Assembly: GCF_015207425.1 (NCBI RefSeq)
Contig: NZ_JADEWZ010000032.1
Coordinates: forward strand, 1 to 60,883
Reading direction: 5' to 3'
Source of the DNA: Lusitaniella coriacea LEGE 07157
Lineage (GTDB): Bacteria > Cyanobacteriota > Cyanobacteriia > Cyanobacteriales > Spirulinaceae
Length of the DNA: 60,883 nt
The position numbers and the translations under genes were made by a program. Below are positions 17,429 through 25,442 of this stretch, in pieces (position 1 is the stretch's first letter; every line of letters begins with the position of its first letter). Under the pieces are notes generated by a model that saw only the letters and a program-made list of their open reading frames with translations, was not told the DNA's origin and made no database searches.

Positions 17429-19909
17429 GTGGTTGATTTTGAGCTAACGGTACGGAAATTTGAGCAAACTTGCGTTTTTGAACTATCTTGGGGACGAGGG
17501 CAGCATCTTTCCGCAACTTTGGACTATTCCAACCCTTTGAGCGAAGCGTACCAAAATTGGCAACACGTTTATTTGAGTTACTATCAATCGTCGCTGCGGG
17601 GGTGGATTGAGGCGAGTGGCAATCTGACGCAACCGCCTGTGGATTGGCACGGAAAATTGGTGCAAGCAGAGGCGAAATTGCTCTCGGATTTTCATCATTG
17701 GTTGCGCAGTGCGGAGTTGTTTGAAATTCGTACAACGATTGGCAATCATCGCTTGTTGTCTTCGGAAAATGCTGCGCCATCAACGGCGAATTTGTTTCTC
17801 ACTTGCACGGAGATGGAGTTGGAACGTTTGCCGTGGGAAACTTGGGAAATTGGTGCGGAATTTCCGACTACGGGGTTAATTCGGATTGCGCGGGTTCCGT
17901 TGAACATTCGTCATGCAACGATTTCGCCCGTTCAACCGCCACGGAAACGCAAGGCGAGAGTTTTAACGATTTTGGGGGATGAAACGGGACTCAATTTCCA
18001 GGGGGATAAGGCGGCGATTCAAGCCTTGGCGAAGGTGGCTGAGGTGGAGTTTGTGGGGGGGAAACCGGGGGAGAGTCGTGGGGAGTTGAAGGCTAAAATT
18101 TGCAACGCGATCGCGGACGAACAAGGATGGGATATCCTATTATTTGCGGGACATAGCAATGAAACTGTTGCTACGGGGGGAGAATTCGCGATCGCGCCCC
18201 AAATATCCCTCTCTTTCAAGGAAATTCGACCTCAACTCCTCGCTGCGAAAGAAAGGGGGTTACAGTTTGCGCTGTTTAATTCTTGTAATGGATTGAGTCT
18301 CGCGCGATCTCTGATTGATTTGGGATTGAGTCAAGTGGCAATTATGCGCGAACCTATTTGCGACGATGTGGCGCAGGTTTTTTTATTGCAATTTCTCCAA
18401 TCTCTTGCAGAATGCAAGGACGTACACGACTGCTTGCTGGCGGCTTCTGCACTGCTCAAACAGTCCAAAAATTTAACTTATCCCTCCGCCTATTTAATCC
18501 CCTCGCTGTTTTGCCATCCCGGTGCAAAACCTTTTCAAATCCACAAAAAACCTCAGTTGTGGCAGCGATTTCAACCCCTAATTCCCGCTCCCAAAGAGGC
18601 GATCGCGCTCTCAATTTTAACTCTTTTGAGTTTATCTCTTCCCGTTCAAGATCGCCTGCTGGAACAACGGGTAAAAGTTCAAGCAATGTATCGACAATTT
18701 ACCGGACAACTTCCCCCTCCCGCACCCCCTCCGGTGTTATTGGTGCAAATCGACGAACAATCGATTCAAAAGGCGGGAATGTCCGATCCCGTGCCAATGA
18801 ACCGTACCTATCTCGCTAGTTTGGTGGATGCTTTAGTGGAGAAGGAGGCGAGGATTATTGGCATTGATTATCTTTTGGATCGTCCTCAAAAAATGCGCGA
18901 TCGCGCCCTGGCAAAATCTCTACAAACCGCCGTTCAAAATCCCACCCATCCCGTCACTTTCGTCCTCGCAACGGTACAAGATGATGACGGTTCTTGGCTG
19001 AGGACGCGACCGGAAATCGCCAGTCCCAACTGGAGTTTGCAGGGTCACATCCACCTGTGGCAATGGAATATGCGTTTGTTGCCGCCTAAAGGATCGCGCG
19101 ATCGCGCAGCGCCGACCTTGGTCGATCGGCAATATCCTTTTTCCTACCTCTTGGCACTCGCTCAAAAACTTCAACAAGACTATCCCAAAGATGCAGCTTT
19201 AAAACCCGATCTAAATAGTTCCACCGACTTTCTCGAACAACTGATTGACAATCTCAAACGGGAACAAAAAAAGAATCATAGAACTCTATTTTCCCCTGCT
19301 GCCCAAATGCAACCCATTACAATTTTCTCCTACTCTTTGGGGCAAATGTGGCTGCATCCCATTATTGACTTTTCAATTCCGCCTCAACAGGTTTATGACA
19401 CTCTTCCCGCTTGGCATTTATTAGAAAATAAGCTCAATTCTCAACAACTCGATCGCATTTCCCAAAAAATTTTGATTATTGTGCCTAAATATTCCGATGC
19501 GGGAATTGATTTTGACGGACAAGATAATTTTCCACTTCCCGCAGCGTTGCGCTATTGGTTTAAGCAAGATGAGGTTTTAAGCCAACGAAAAAGCATAACT
19601 GGGGGAGAAGTTCACGCCTATATGGTCGATCGCTATCTTCAAAAACGTTTGGTTGTTCCCCTTCCGGATTTATGGTTTCTTGGCATCGGCATTATTCTGG
19701 GAAAAAGCTTGTTTGTACTGACTAAAAAGAATAAGATTATCTTAAATAATAAACTGATTTTTATCTCTACAATTGGAGTGTTGAGTATAGTTTATGGAAT
19801 TGTGAGCTTGCAACTTTATATGTCAAACGCAATTATTTTACCTTGGCTTTTCCCCACTTTAGTAATTGGAATTTATCTACTTTCTTTCGTAACAAGGAAC
19901 AAGAAATAA
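17429..19909 (+). CDS. CHAT caspase-like domain fused to a CHASE2 sensor, membrane protein
   Basis: 826 residues from a GTG start. Residues about 120-380 form a CHAT (caspase-like) domain: MELERLPWETWEIG, a predicted catalytic His in FAGHSNE (H242) and Cys in NSCNGLSLA (C286), then SAYLIPSLFCHPGA. A membrane segment near 388-406 leads to an external CHASE2 domain (about 420-740, LLVQIDEQSIQKAGM, RIIGIDYLLDRP, LILVPKYSD-like core). Three closing helices lie near 748-765, 775-795 and 802-821. So an outward-facing sensor is tied to a cytoplasmic putative protease. The domain pair is known in cyanobacteria, but the substrate is unknown. It shares an operon with the next gene, whose ATG directly follows this stop. 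No Shine-Dalgarno supports the GTG. Confidence 0.85.
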   Translation: MVDFELTVRKFEQTCVFELSWGRGQHLSATLDYSNPLSEAYQNWQHVYLSYYQSSLRGWIEASGNLTQPPVDWHGKLVQAEAKLLSDFHHWLRSAELFEIRTTIGNHRLLSSENAAPSTANLFLTCTEMELERLPWETWEIGAEFPTTGLIRIARVPLNIRHATISPVQPPRKRKARVLTILGDETGLNFQGDKAAIQALAKVAEVEFVGGKPGESRGELKAKICNAIADEQGWDILLFAGHSNETVATGGEFAIAPQISLSFKEIRPQLLAAKERGLQFALFNSCNGLSLARSLIDLGLSQVAIMREPICDDVAQVFLLQFLQSLAECKDVHDCLLAASALLKQSKNLTYPSAYLIPSLFCHPGAKPFQIHKKPQLWQRFQPLIPAPKEAIALSILTLLSLSLPVQDRLLEQRVKVQAMYRQFTGQLPPPAPPPVLLVQIDEQSIQKAGMSDPVPMNRTYLASLVDALVEKEARIIGIDYLLDRPQKMRDRALAKSLQTAVQNPTHPVTFVLATVQDDDGSWLRTRPEIASPNWSLQGHIHLWQWNMRLLPPKGSRDRAAPTLVDRQYPFSYLLALAQKLQQDYPKDAALKPDLNSSTDFLEQLIDNLKREQKKNHRTLFSPAAQMQPITIFSYSLGQMWLHPIIDFSIPPQQVYDTLPAWHLLENKLNSQQLDRISQKILIIVPKYSDAGIDFDGQDNFPLPAALRYWFKQDEVLSQRKSITGGEVHAYMVDRYLQKRLVVPLPDLWFLGIGIILGKSLFVLTKKNKIILNNKLIFISTIGVLSIVYGIVSLQLYMSNAIILPWLFPTLVIGIYLLSFVTRNKK

Positions 19910-20836
19910 ATGGATGATTCATGGTGGAATCAAACCTTTCCCGCAGGACGACAGACGCTCAATCTCAGAACTTCAAGCGAACAGACAGTTGCGGTGAGCT
20001 ATGGGGAAAGAGGAGAGGGATTGTCCGTTATCTTGGCGCATGGGGTGGGAAGTTGGAGTTATGGATGGCGGCACGCGATCGCGCCCTTGTCCCAACAGTT
20101 TAGAACGATCTGTTTTGATGCAGTGGGTCACGGCTTTTCCGAGAAATCCGAACCGTCGAAAAAACCCGATCGTCAAGTCAGCGAACTCAAACAAATTGTC
20201 GAGCAATTGTGCGATCGCGCGCCCATTATCGTCGCTCAATCTTTAGGGGCGTTAATTGCCCTCGCCGCAGCTCTTGAATCCCCCAATCTTTTCAGCCATT
20301 TAGTGTTAATTAATGCGCCTGTTTTTGTAGAAAAATTGCCCGCTTGGTGGATGAATGTTCTCGCCAATCTTCCCATCGAAATGGTTCGCGGAATCGATCG
20401 CGCGCGTTGGGTGAAATTTGTTGCGCCAACCTTCAGAAGCCTTACGCAATTTGCACGCCAAGAAGTAGTTGCTAATCCCGCTTCAATCACCGAAGAAGAT
20501 GTCTATTGGATTACGTATCCTTATGTTGAATTTCCCGGCGCGATCGCGAATATGGCAGAAGAGTTGCAAAATGCCCTGCGCGAAATCGAAAATCTGCGCG
20601 ACAATCGACCCAATCTCATTCGTCCCATTCAAGAAAATCTGGGCGCGATCGCTTGTCCCACCCTCGTTCTTTGGGGAGAGCGCGATCGGTGGTTTCCCGT
20701 CCATCACGGCGCAAAACTTCACCAAAACCTGCCCAATTCCCGCTTCCAAATCCTCCCCAACTGCGGACACGATGCAGCAGCCGACGCACCCCAAGAGATT
20801 GCAGCAGCCATTTCCTCCTTCCTGGCTCACTTTTAG
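19910..20836 (+). CDS. Alpha/beta hydrolase
   Basis: 308 residues. Classic alpha/beta hydrolase fold: oxyanion HGVGSWSYGWRH, nucleophile elbow AQSLGALIA with S111, acid near LWGERDRWFP, and His in NCGHDAA (H287). No signal peptide. The substrate is unknown; the sequence is generic, resembling esterases and haloalkane- or proline-iminopeptidase-like enzymes. Its ATG abuts the TAA of the CHAT-CHASE2 gene with no spacer, so the two are almost certainly co-transcribed and probably translationally coupled. It is convergent with yebC, only 1 bp apart, with no terminator between. Confidence 0.85.
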   Translation: MDDSWWNQTFPAGRQTLNLRTSSEQTVAVSYGERGEGLSVILAHGVGSWSYGWRHAIAPLSQQFRTICFDAVGHGFSEKSEPSKKPDRQVSELKQIVEQLCDRAPIIVAQSLGALIALAAALESPNLFSHLVLINAPVFVEKLPAWWMNVLANLPIEMVRGIDRARWVKFVAPTFRSLTQFARQEVVANPASITEEDVYWITYPYVEFPGAIANMAEELQNALREIENLRDNRPNLIRPIQENLGAIACPTLVLWGERDRWFPVHHGAKLHQNLPNSRFQILPNCGHDAAADAPQEIAAAISSFLAHF

Positions 20837-20837
20837 G

Positions 20838-21605
20838 TCAATCCATACTTTCAGCCATCAACTCATCAGACATCTCAAAATTAGCCGTGACATTTTGCAC
20901 GTCGTCCAGAGATTCAAGAGTGTCGATCAACTTGAGGAGCGATCGCGCCTGTTCCGCATCGGTTACTTCAATCGTATTGCTCGGAATCCAGCGTAATTCA
21001 GTCTCGCTGACCGGTAAATTACTTTCTTGTAGAACTTGACTCAGATTTTCTAACTCCGAAACCTCAACAAACACCTCTACGCCGGGATGCTCTTCATCTT
21101 CTATAAATTCGTAGGACTCCGCACCCCCCTCCAAAGAGGCTTCCAACAAAATCTCCTCCTCCACCTTTCCCGCCAAACACGCCACCCCCTTTTGCTCAAA
21201 CATCCAACTGACGCACCCCGTCTCTCCCAAATTCCCGCCATTTTTACTAAACGCGGCGCGTAAATCCGCAGCAGCGCGATTGCGATTATCCGTCAGCGCC
21301 TCAATCAATAAAGCCACCCCTCCAGGGCCATACCCCTCGTAGCGAATTTCCTCGTATTGAGAACCATCGGCTGCGTAAGTTCCTGCCCCTTTCGCGATCG
21401 CGCGATCGATATTATCGTTAGGAATGCCTGCTGCCTTCGCCTTCTCAATCGCCGTCCGCAACTGCATATTTCCTGCGGGATCGGGAATGCCATTGCGCGC
21501 CGCGACAATAATCGCCCGCGATATCTGCGTAAACGTTTTTCCCTTCTTCGCATCAACTCTCGCCTTTTGGCGCTTGATATTCGCCCACTTACTATGACCT
21601 GCCAC
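20838..21605 (-). CDS. yebC: YebC/PmpR-family protein (TACO1-type)
   Basis: 255 residues from the GTG at 21603-21605 (MAGHSKWANIKRQKARVDAK), which is preceded by AGGAGG at good distance on the minus strand; the longer upstream frame is not family-like. Further motifs: RAIIVAARNG, AGIPNDNIDRAI, YGPGGVALLIEALTDN and GCVSWMFEQKG. The family was described as DNA-binding regulators; more recent work on YebC/TACO1 points to helping ribosomes through polyproline stretches. Length and order of the three alpha/beta domains are normal. Confidence 0.95.
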   Translation of the reverse strand: MAGHSKWANIKRQKARVDAKKGKTFTQISRAIIVAARNGIPDPAGNMQLRTAIEKAKAAGIPNDNIDRAIAKGAGTYAADGSQYEEIRYEGYGPGGVALLIEALTDNRNRAAADLRAAFSKNGGNLGETGCVSWMFEQKGVACLAGKVEEEILLEASLEGGAESYEFIEDEEHPGVEVFVEVSELENLSQVLQESNLPVSETELRWIPSNTIEVTDAEQARSLLKLIDTLESLDDVQNVTANFEMSDELMAESMD

Positions 21606-21696
21606 GATTTTGTTCGACCTCCTCGAATTCCTAAAAATTATAATCGGGGACTGGGTTAAAGTAAGGGAAAAATTCGAGCGAGATTCCTGAATTCCC

Positions 21697-22116
21697 ATGA
21701 ACCAGTTCCTCCCTACCCTTTGTGCGCTGACCATTGCGCCCTTTATCGCCCAGCCCGCGATCGCGGGTACCTGCGTCGCCAACAGCAGTTGCGGTTCCCA
21801 ACCCATTCAATTCGTTCCAGGATCGCAAATTTCCGTCGAAATCGCCAATCTCAGCCGCAGTTTCGTGGATATCCAGCAAATTGGCATGATGGAACCCCTC
21901 GCACTTCCCCCCGATCAACAAGTCTCCCTGCTGCGCGGCGGCACCAAAAACCCCAACTTTTCCGCCATGTTTTGGGAACGGGAAGGGGGAAAACTCATCG
22001 TAAATATTAGCCAACCCACCGAGAAAGTCCTGCGGATTGAAATTCGTTCCGGAGGTCAAATCGAAGGCAATAGCGCCGTTTACGTCAGAGATGACGGTCG
22101 AGTGGAGGTTTTTTAA
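21697..22116 (+). CDS. Secreted hypothetical protein, 139 aa
   Basis: Signal peptide at residues 1-23 (LCALTIAPFIAQPAIA, cleavage after AIAG region). The mature domain is about 115 residues with two Cys close to the N-terminus (TCVANSSCGS), then a probable beta-sandwich (QISVEIANLSRSFVDIQQIG, RIEIRSGGQI, SAVYVRDDGRVEVF). I recognise no named family. It should be periplasmic or exported. It is divergent from yebC with a 91-bp gap. Confidence 0.75.
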   Translation: MNQFLPTLCALTIAPFIAQPAIAGTCVANSSCGSQPIQFVPGSQISVEIANLSRSFVDIQQIGMMEPLALPPDQQVSLLRGGTKNPNFSAMFWEREGGKLIVNISQPTEKVLRIEIRSGGQIEGNSAVYVRDDGRVEVF

Positions 22117-22136
22117 GAGTAAGCTGAGATGCGTCT

Positions 22137-22215
22137 AAATTTGGTATCGAACGACTTGTATCAAAGCCGTCAATCCCTCTCCCCTAGGTCGGCTTGCGTC
22201 CCTGTCCGATTCAAT
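22137..22215. repeat. Dispersed repeat TTTGGTATCGA...GTATCAAAGCCGTCAATC
   Basis: The block TATCGAACGACTTGTATCAA, AGCCGTCAATC, then CCCTAGGTCGGCTTGCGTCC recurs almost unchanged at 29655-29735. The right part is one arm of the GGTCGG hairpin family. Non-coding. Confidence 0.6.
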
Positions 22216-22295
22216 TGAACAACTTTTTCCTTGGACTACTCTAATGAACCCCCAAAATGCTCATCCGTGCAAATTCTGTGTTATCGTAGTGAACG

Positions 22296-22390
22296 ATCCG
22301 GACTTACGCGATCCCAACGCCCAAACTTTGTCAGGACCGGAAGGTAGCAGCAATACGGGATGCTTGAGATAGGCGTAATCTCCGGGTCTT
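22296..22390 (+). ncRNA. ffs: Bacterial small SRP RNA (4.5S), copy 1
   Basis: Contains the domain IV signature GTCAGGACCGGAAGGTAGCA at 22330-22349 with a GGAA tetraloop closed by three base pairs. The ends close by CCGGA / TCCGG and TTACGC / GCGTAA, and a TCTTTTT tail (22386-22392) follows. It scaffolds Ffh for co-translational membrane targeting. The promoter is weak by eye (TATCGT at 22282-22287). A second SRP-like RNA lies at 35725. Confidence 0.9.
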
Positions 22391-22492
22391 TTTATTGAGC
22401 GCGAATTCAGTGGTCAGTTTCTTGCTTTCGCTCGTATCCTAGAAGTAGAGAAACAAGACGATTTTGAGCCATTGTAAGGAGCGTTAAGGATT

Positions 22493-22867
22493 ATGCCCGG
22501 TTTGGGAGATTTGGTACAAAAAGCATTTTACATGGGCGTTGGTTTAGCTTCCTTCGCCGGAGAGAAGGCTAGTGTTAAGCTTCAAGAGTTGCGCGTACAA
22601 GCCCAAAAACTTGCAGACGAAATGGTGAAGCGGGGCGAAATGACCGCAGAAGAGGCATCGAAGTTTGTAGACGACCTCGTTCAACAAGCACAACAACCCC
22701 CCGTTGAATCCTCCACAAATCAAAGCAGAGAACCTCGTCGCATTGAAATTGTCGAGGATGAAGAAGAAAACCCCTCTCGCGCCTCCTCTTCCTCTGAAAG
22801 TGTCGAGAACTTGCGGGACCAAGTTCAGTCCCTACAAGAAGAACTGCGCAACCTTCAGAAAGATTGA
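22493..22867 (+). CDS. Phasin-like/coiled-coil conserved protein
   Basis: 124 residues. The N-terminal helix (GDLVQKAFYMGVGLASFAGE, KASVKLQELRVQAQKLADEM, RGEMTAEEASKFVDDLV) matches the PhaF/phasin-like region of small cyanobacterial proteins. An acidic, Ser-rich linker and a C-terminal coiled coil (LRDQVQSLQEELRNL) follow. These proteins can coat polyhydroxyalkanoate granules, but the cyanobacterial versions are mostly uncharacterised and no pha gene lies nearby. It starts about 100 bp after the SRP RNA. Confidence 0.75.
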   Translation: MPGLGDLVQKAFYMGVGLASFAGEKASVKLQELRVQAQKLADEMVKRGEMTAEEASKFVDDLVQQAQQPPVESSTNQSREPRRIEIVEDEEENPSRASSSSESVENLRDQVQSLQEELRNLQKD

Positions 22868-22919
22868 ACGCAAATATCTGCACCACAGTTGGATTTTTAA
22901 AAACACAAGAAAGTAATGA

Positions 22920-23309
22920 ATGATGGATGATTGGTCGAAAGAATTTTTCAATCTGCTAGAAACAGTCACCACTGAAATCGAGCAGTTATTCCAAGAAATG
23001 GGCGATGTTGTTGATGATGTTACCCAAGAGATACAAGAGAACTTAGCTGCTGATTTCGATCGATGCTTGGACGAATTTGATGACCTCTGCGATCGCGTTG
23101 TTTCCCAATACATCGACTTTGAAGGAATGCATTCGGAATTCATCGATCCCGAATACGACAGCTATAATATAAAACCCGCCCCGGACAAACCCTCAGCCTG
23201 TATGGGGTGTCGCAATTATCACGGTCAAATGTATGGGGGAAACCGACTCGTTTGTGCAATGCATCCCTATGGTTGGGAAGATTCCCCTTGTCCGGATTGG
23301 GAAAAATAG
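22920..23309 (+). CDS. Conserved acidic protein with C-terminal cysteine cluster
   Basis: 129 residues. Residues 1-70 are strongly acidic and helical (VTTEIEQLFQEMGDVVDDV, ADFDRCLDEFDDLCDRV). The C-terminal 45 residues carry a fixed Cys/His pattern: SACMGCRNYHGQ, then VCAMHPYGW and SPCPDW, five cysteines and two histidines that could bind zinc or another metal. I recall this C-terminal motif in several cyanobacterial proteins of unknown function. It may be co-transcribed with queF, 27 bp downstream. Confidence 0.75.
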   Translation: MMDDWSKEFFNLLETVTTEIEQLFQEMGDVVDDVTQEIQENLAADFDRCLDEFDDLCDRVVSQYIDFEGMHSEFIDPEYDSYNIKPAPDKPSACMGCRNYHGQMYGGNRLVCAMHPYGWEDSPCPDWEK

Positions 23310-23336
23310 TAGAGTTTTTACGCCAATTTCAAGTCA

Positions 23337-23756
23337 ATGAGTTTAGCAGAACCATCACCATCAACTGTTTCCCCATCAGAGTCCTCAGAGATCAAGTATG
23401 GGGAACGGGCAATTGAGGAAGGGACATTAATCGTTTTTCCCAATCCCCGCATCGGGAGAAAATACAACATTTCCATCGAACTCCCGGAATTTACCTGTAA
23501 ATGTCCGTTTTCTGGTTATCCCGACTTTGCGACAATCGCAATTACCTATTCTCCAGATCGTACAGTGGTTGAATTGAAGGCATTAAAGCTTTATGTCAAT
23601 CGTTTCCGCGATCGTTATATTTCCCACGAAGAAGCTATTAATCAAATTCTAGATGATTTTGTCGCCGCCTGCGATCCCCTGGAAATCAAGGTTAAGGGCG
23701 ATTTTTCTCCCCGTGGCAACGTTCATACCGTTATTGAGGTTTGCCATCAAAAATAG
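23337..23756 (+). CDS. queF: NADPH-dependent preQ0 reductase QueF
   Basis: 139 residues, type I (YkvM-like) length. It reduces preQ0 to preQ1 for queuosine in tRNA. The covalent Cys is in PEFTCKCPFSGYPDFA, with the acid Asp a few residues later; the QueF motif appears as ELKALKLYVNRFRDRYISHE. The C-terminal SPRGNVHTVIEV is also typical. The first 25 residues are Ser/Pro-rich and probably not structured, so an internal start is possible, although none is better placed. Confidence 0.95.
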   Translation: MSLAEPSPSTVSPSESSEIKYGERAIEEGTLIVFPNPRIGRKYNISIELPEFTCKCPFSGYPDFATIAITYSPDRTVVELKALKLYVNRFRDRYISHEEAINQILDDFVAACDPLEIKVKGDFSPRGNVHTVIEVCHQK

Positions 23757-23836
23757 GCGTTCTTCAGGAAAGGGATAATATCAAAACTTGCTTTTGAGCA
23801 GATATTCTCTGATTTTTATTCTGCTGGATAGGGCGT

Positions 23837-23865
23837 TTGACATTTTTGTAGCATTTGTGTAATAT
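23837..23865 (+). promoter_or_regulatory. Near-perfect sigma70 promoter
   Basis: TTGACA (23837-23842), 17-bp spacer, TAATAT (23860-23865). Transcription should begin near 23872, directly ahead of the structured RNA candidate and about 180 nt before the first start codon downstream. This is the clearest promoter in the window. Confidence 0.8.
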
Positions 23866-23871
23866 AAAAGA

Positions 23872-24000
23872 AATCTGAGATTGGGTCACGCCAATTTTCG
23901 AGAATTCTGCACTCAATAAGGCGAAAGAGGATAGTGAGTAAGACTCATTAGCCCAGAATTTTGTGCATTATCGCTCGGAATTAGTCAATCTCAATTTTTG
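23872..24000 (+). ncRNA. Candidate structured small RNA or leader, ~129 nt
   Basis: Starts just after a consensus promoter and folds into nested stems. Outer: TGAGATTG (23876-23883) with CAATCTCA (23986-23993). Next: AATTTT-C-GAG (23893-23902) with CTCGGAATT (23974-23982), two T-G pairs and one bulge. Then AATTCTG (23903-23909) with CAGAATT (23954-23960). Tip: TGAGT-aag-ACTCA (23935-23947). The outer stem is followed by ATTTTTG, a weak terminator-like tract. It matches no riboswitch or cyanobacterial sRNA I know (not 6S, Yfr1 or Yfr2). It may be a stand-alone RNA or the 5' leader of the genes at 24053 and 24144. Confidence 0.55.
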
Positions 24001-24052
24001 CCATAATTTCTCTGTCTAAATCTCTACTTTCTTAACTGAGGAGGAATCGATC

Positions 24053-24166
24053 GTGCTGAATTTTTCATACTCTAAATCCACATCAAATTTTCATCAATTG
24101 AACGCTTCATTTTTATCGAAAACTAAAGCAGCACTCAAAGAGTATGAGCGAACATCGACTGGATAG
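24053..24166 (+). CDS. Small ORF (37 aa), possible leader peptide
   Basis: GTG start at 24053 preceded by GAGGAGG (24038-24044) eight bases upstream, the best ribosome site in this part of the window. It encodes 37 residues (Ser/Lys-rich, SYSKSTSNFHQLNASFLS then KTKAALKEYERTSTG), without a membrane segment. It overlaps the start of the next gene (ATG at 24144) by 23 bases in another frame, which suggests translational coupling. It could be a true small protein or a leader that controls entry to the downstream gene. Confidence 0.5.
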   Translation: MLNFSYSKSTSNFHQLNASFLSKTKAALKEYERTSTG

Positions 24167-24866
24167 AATTGTCATCGAGCGCCCTCGCAATGGCATGAGA
24201 ATAAGTTCGAGAAGAATCAAAGGTCATAAAAAAGAATTAGAGAGAATCACGAGAGAAGCAAGCGAAGATGGATTACTACAACCTTACTTAATTAAGGTGA
24301 GAAACCCCACGAAATATTTTTCGGATAATCTTTCTCCTTTGCGAAATTGGCTGGATTCTAAGGTGGGTCAACCTTGGGACAATGTGTATAGTAAACTCTG
24401 CCGGAATCTTGATATTACAACGCTTTCGGGTCAACATATCCTTTCCCATGTGTGGGATTTTGTCGAACGCTACGTTGTTATGATTGACGGAGTTCCTTAC
24501 AGGAAAGAGCGCCAAACTTATCCGTTAGGGGGGTGGTGGGAGCGATTTTACATTCATCCCGAAACAGGCATTTTATGTCGTGTCCCGAAATACAAAACAC
24601 AGAAGCCCGAAACTCGTGACGATATAGTTGATGTTGACCCGTATCATGAATATCGAAAGTTGAACGAGATTTGGTATTTCATAACCTTTGAAAACCTTCC
24701 CCTTGAAGGGAAAGTTAGAGATGTGCTTTTACGAGTAGAATTAGATTGCGATACAGCTCGTAACAAACACGGCTTGTTAATGTATGCCTGTTACAAGCGC
24801 AATGCAACAAAGAAAGAAATCAAGAAAATTAAGGAAGAACTCGGTTTGAAGAGAAATCAGTCATAA
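24144..24866 (+). CDS. Conserved hypothetical protein, 240 aa
   Basis: Soluble, basic protein. Motifs include LAPLRNWLxSKVGQPWDxVYS-like NWLDSKVGQPWDNVYSKLC, HILSHVWDFVERYVVMIDG and FYIHPETGILCRVPK. I recall similar uncharacterised proteins in several bacterial phyla with the LxxxVGxPWDxVYSxxC and HxxxHVxxxVE patterns, but I know of no function. No ribosome site lies directly before its ATG. It is probably translated by coupling to the overlapping small ORF at 24053. A consensus promoter and structured RNA lie upstream. It converges with the GAF gene 9 bp away. Confidence 0.7.
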   Translation: MSEHRLDRIVIERPRNGMRISSRRIKGHKKELERITREASEDGLLQPYLIKVRNPTKYFSDNLSPLRNWLDSKVGQPWDNVYSKLCRNLDITTLSGQHILSHVWDFVERYVVMIDGVPYRKERQTYPLGGWWERFYIHPETGILCRVPKYKTQKPETRDDIVDVDPYHEYRKLNEIWYFITFENLPLEGKVRDVLLRVELDCDTARNKHGLLMYACYKRNATKKEIKKIKEELGLKRNQS

Positions 24867-24875
24867 ATTTGCGAT

Positions 24876-25370
24876 CTAGCTTTTTTGAATCACTTTTGAT
24901 GTTTCCAAGGTTTTTGCCCCTGCTTGCATCGTTTCGATATCTGTTGGCGACCAAAGATGGGGTTGAGTGCAACTATGGGCAATGAGCAGTCCCCACAAGG
25001 TTGTGGGTTTGAGGATGGGAACGACAAGATTGGCACGTACTTGAAGCCGTTGCAGAAAGTCTCGGTGGCAATCGCTGATGGGTTCGGTTTTAATGTCTTC
25101 AACCGCACGAACCCGCCCTTCGAGGTAGAGTTGAGCGTATTCGCCATTGAAGCATTCATCAGGCCCCGTTTGACCCAAAATTGAGAGTTGGCGAGATTCA
25201 ACGGATTCGCAGGTGACTTGCCCTTCCCACTCTCGGTAAAAGTAGTAGAGAACGACGCGATCGATTTGTAGAGAGTTTCTGAGTTGATGAACGGTGTTCT
25301 GAACCAGAGCATCTCTCTCGAGTTTAAGGGTCAGTTGACTCAGAACGTTACGCAAGCCTGGATCGGACAT
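24876..25370 (-). CDS. Single-GAF-domain protein, possible bilin binder
   Basis: 164 residues comprising one GAF domain (about 15-150) and little else. DRVVLYYFYREWEGQVTCES and the strand VRANLVVPILKPTTLWGLLIAH are typical of phytochrome/cyanobacteriochrome-type GAF domains. The segment ISDCHRDFLQRLQV has the Cys-His pair at the position where such GAFs attach phycocyanobilin. Many non-bilin GAF proteins keep a similar strand but lack this Cys, so chromophore binding is plausible, not shown. No output domain is present. It lies 72 bp downstream of lysC and in the same orientation. Confidence 0.75.
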   Translation of the reverse strand: MSDPGLRNVLSQLTLKLERDALVQNTVHQLRNSLQIDRVVLYYFYREWEGQVTCESVESRQLSILGQTGPDECFNGEYAQLYLEGRVRAVEDIKTEPISDCHRDFLQRLQVRANLVVPILKPTTLWGLLIAHSCTQPHLWSPTDIETMQAGAKTLETSKVIQKS

Positions 25371-25442
25371 AGGGTAATCTGTAAATAGGGTATCGGTTTG
25401 TAAGTGATTCAGCCTTCAGCGATTCACAGTCACTTGAGGCGA

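Noticed and set aside
21606-21806. Extended start for yebC
   Set aside because: The GTG at 21605 has AGGAGG and yields MAGHSKWANIKR, the universal family start; the upstream part overlaps a divergent gene.
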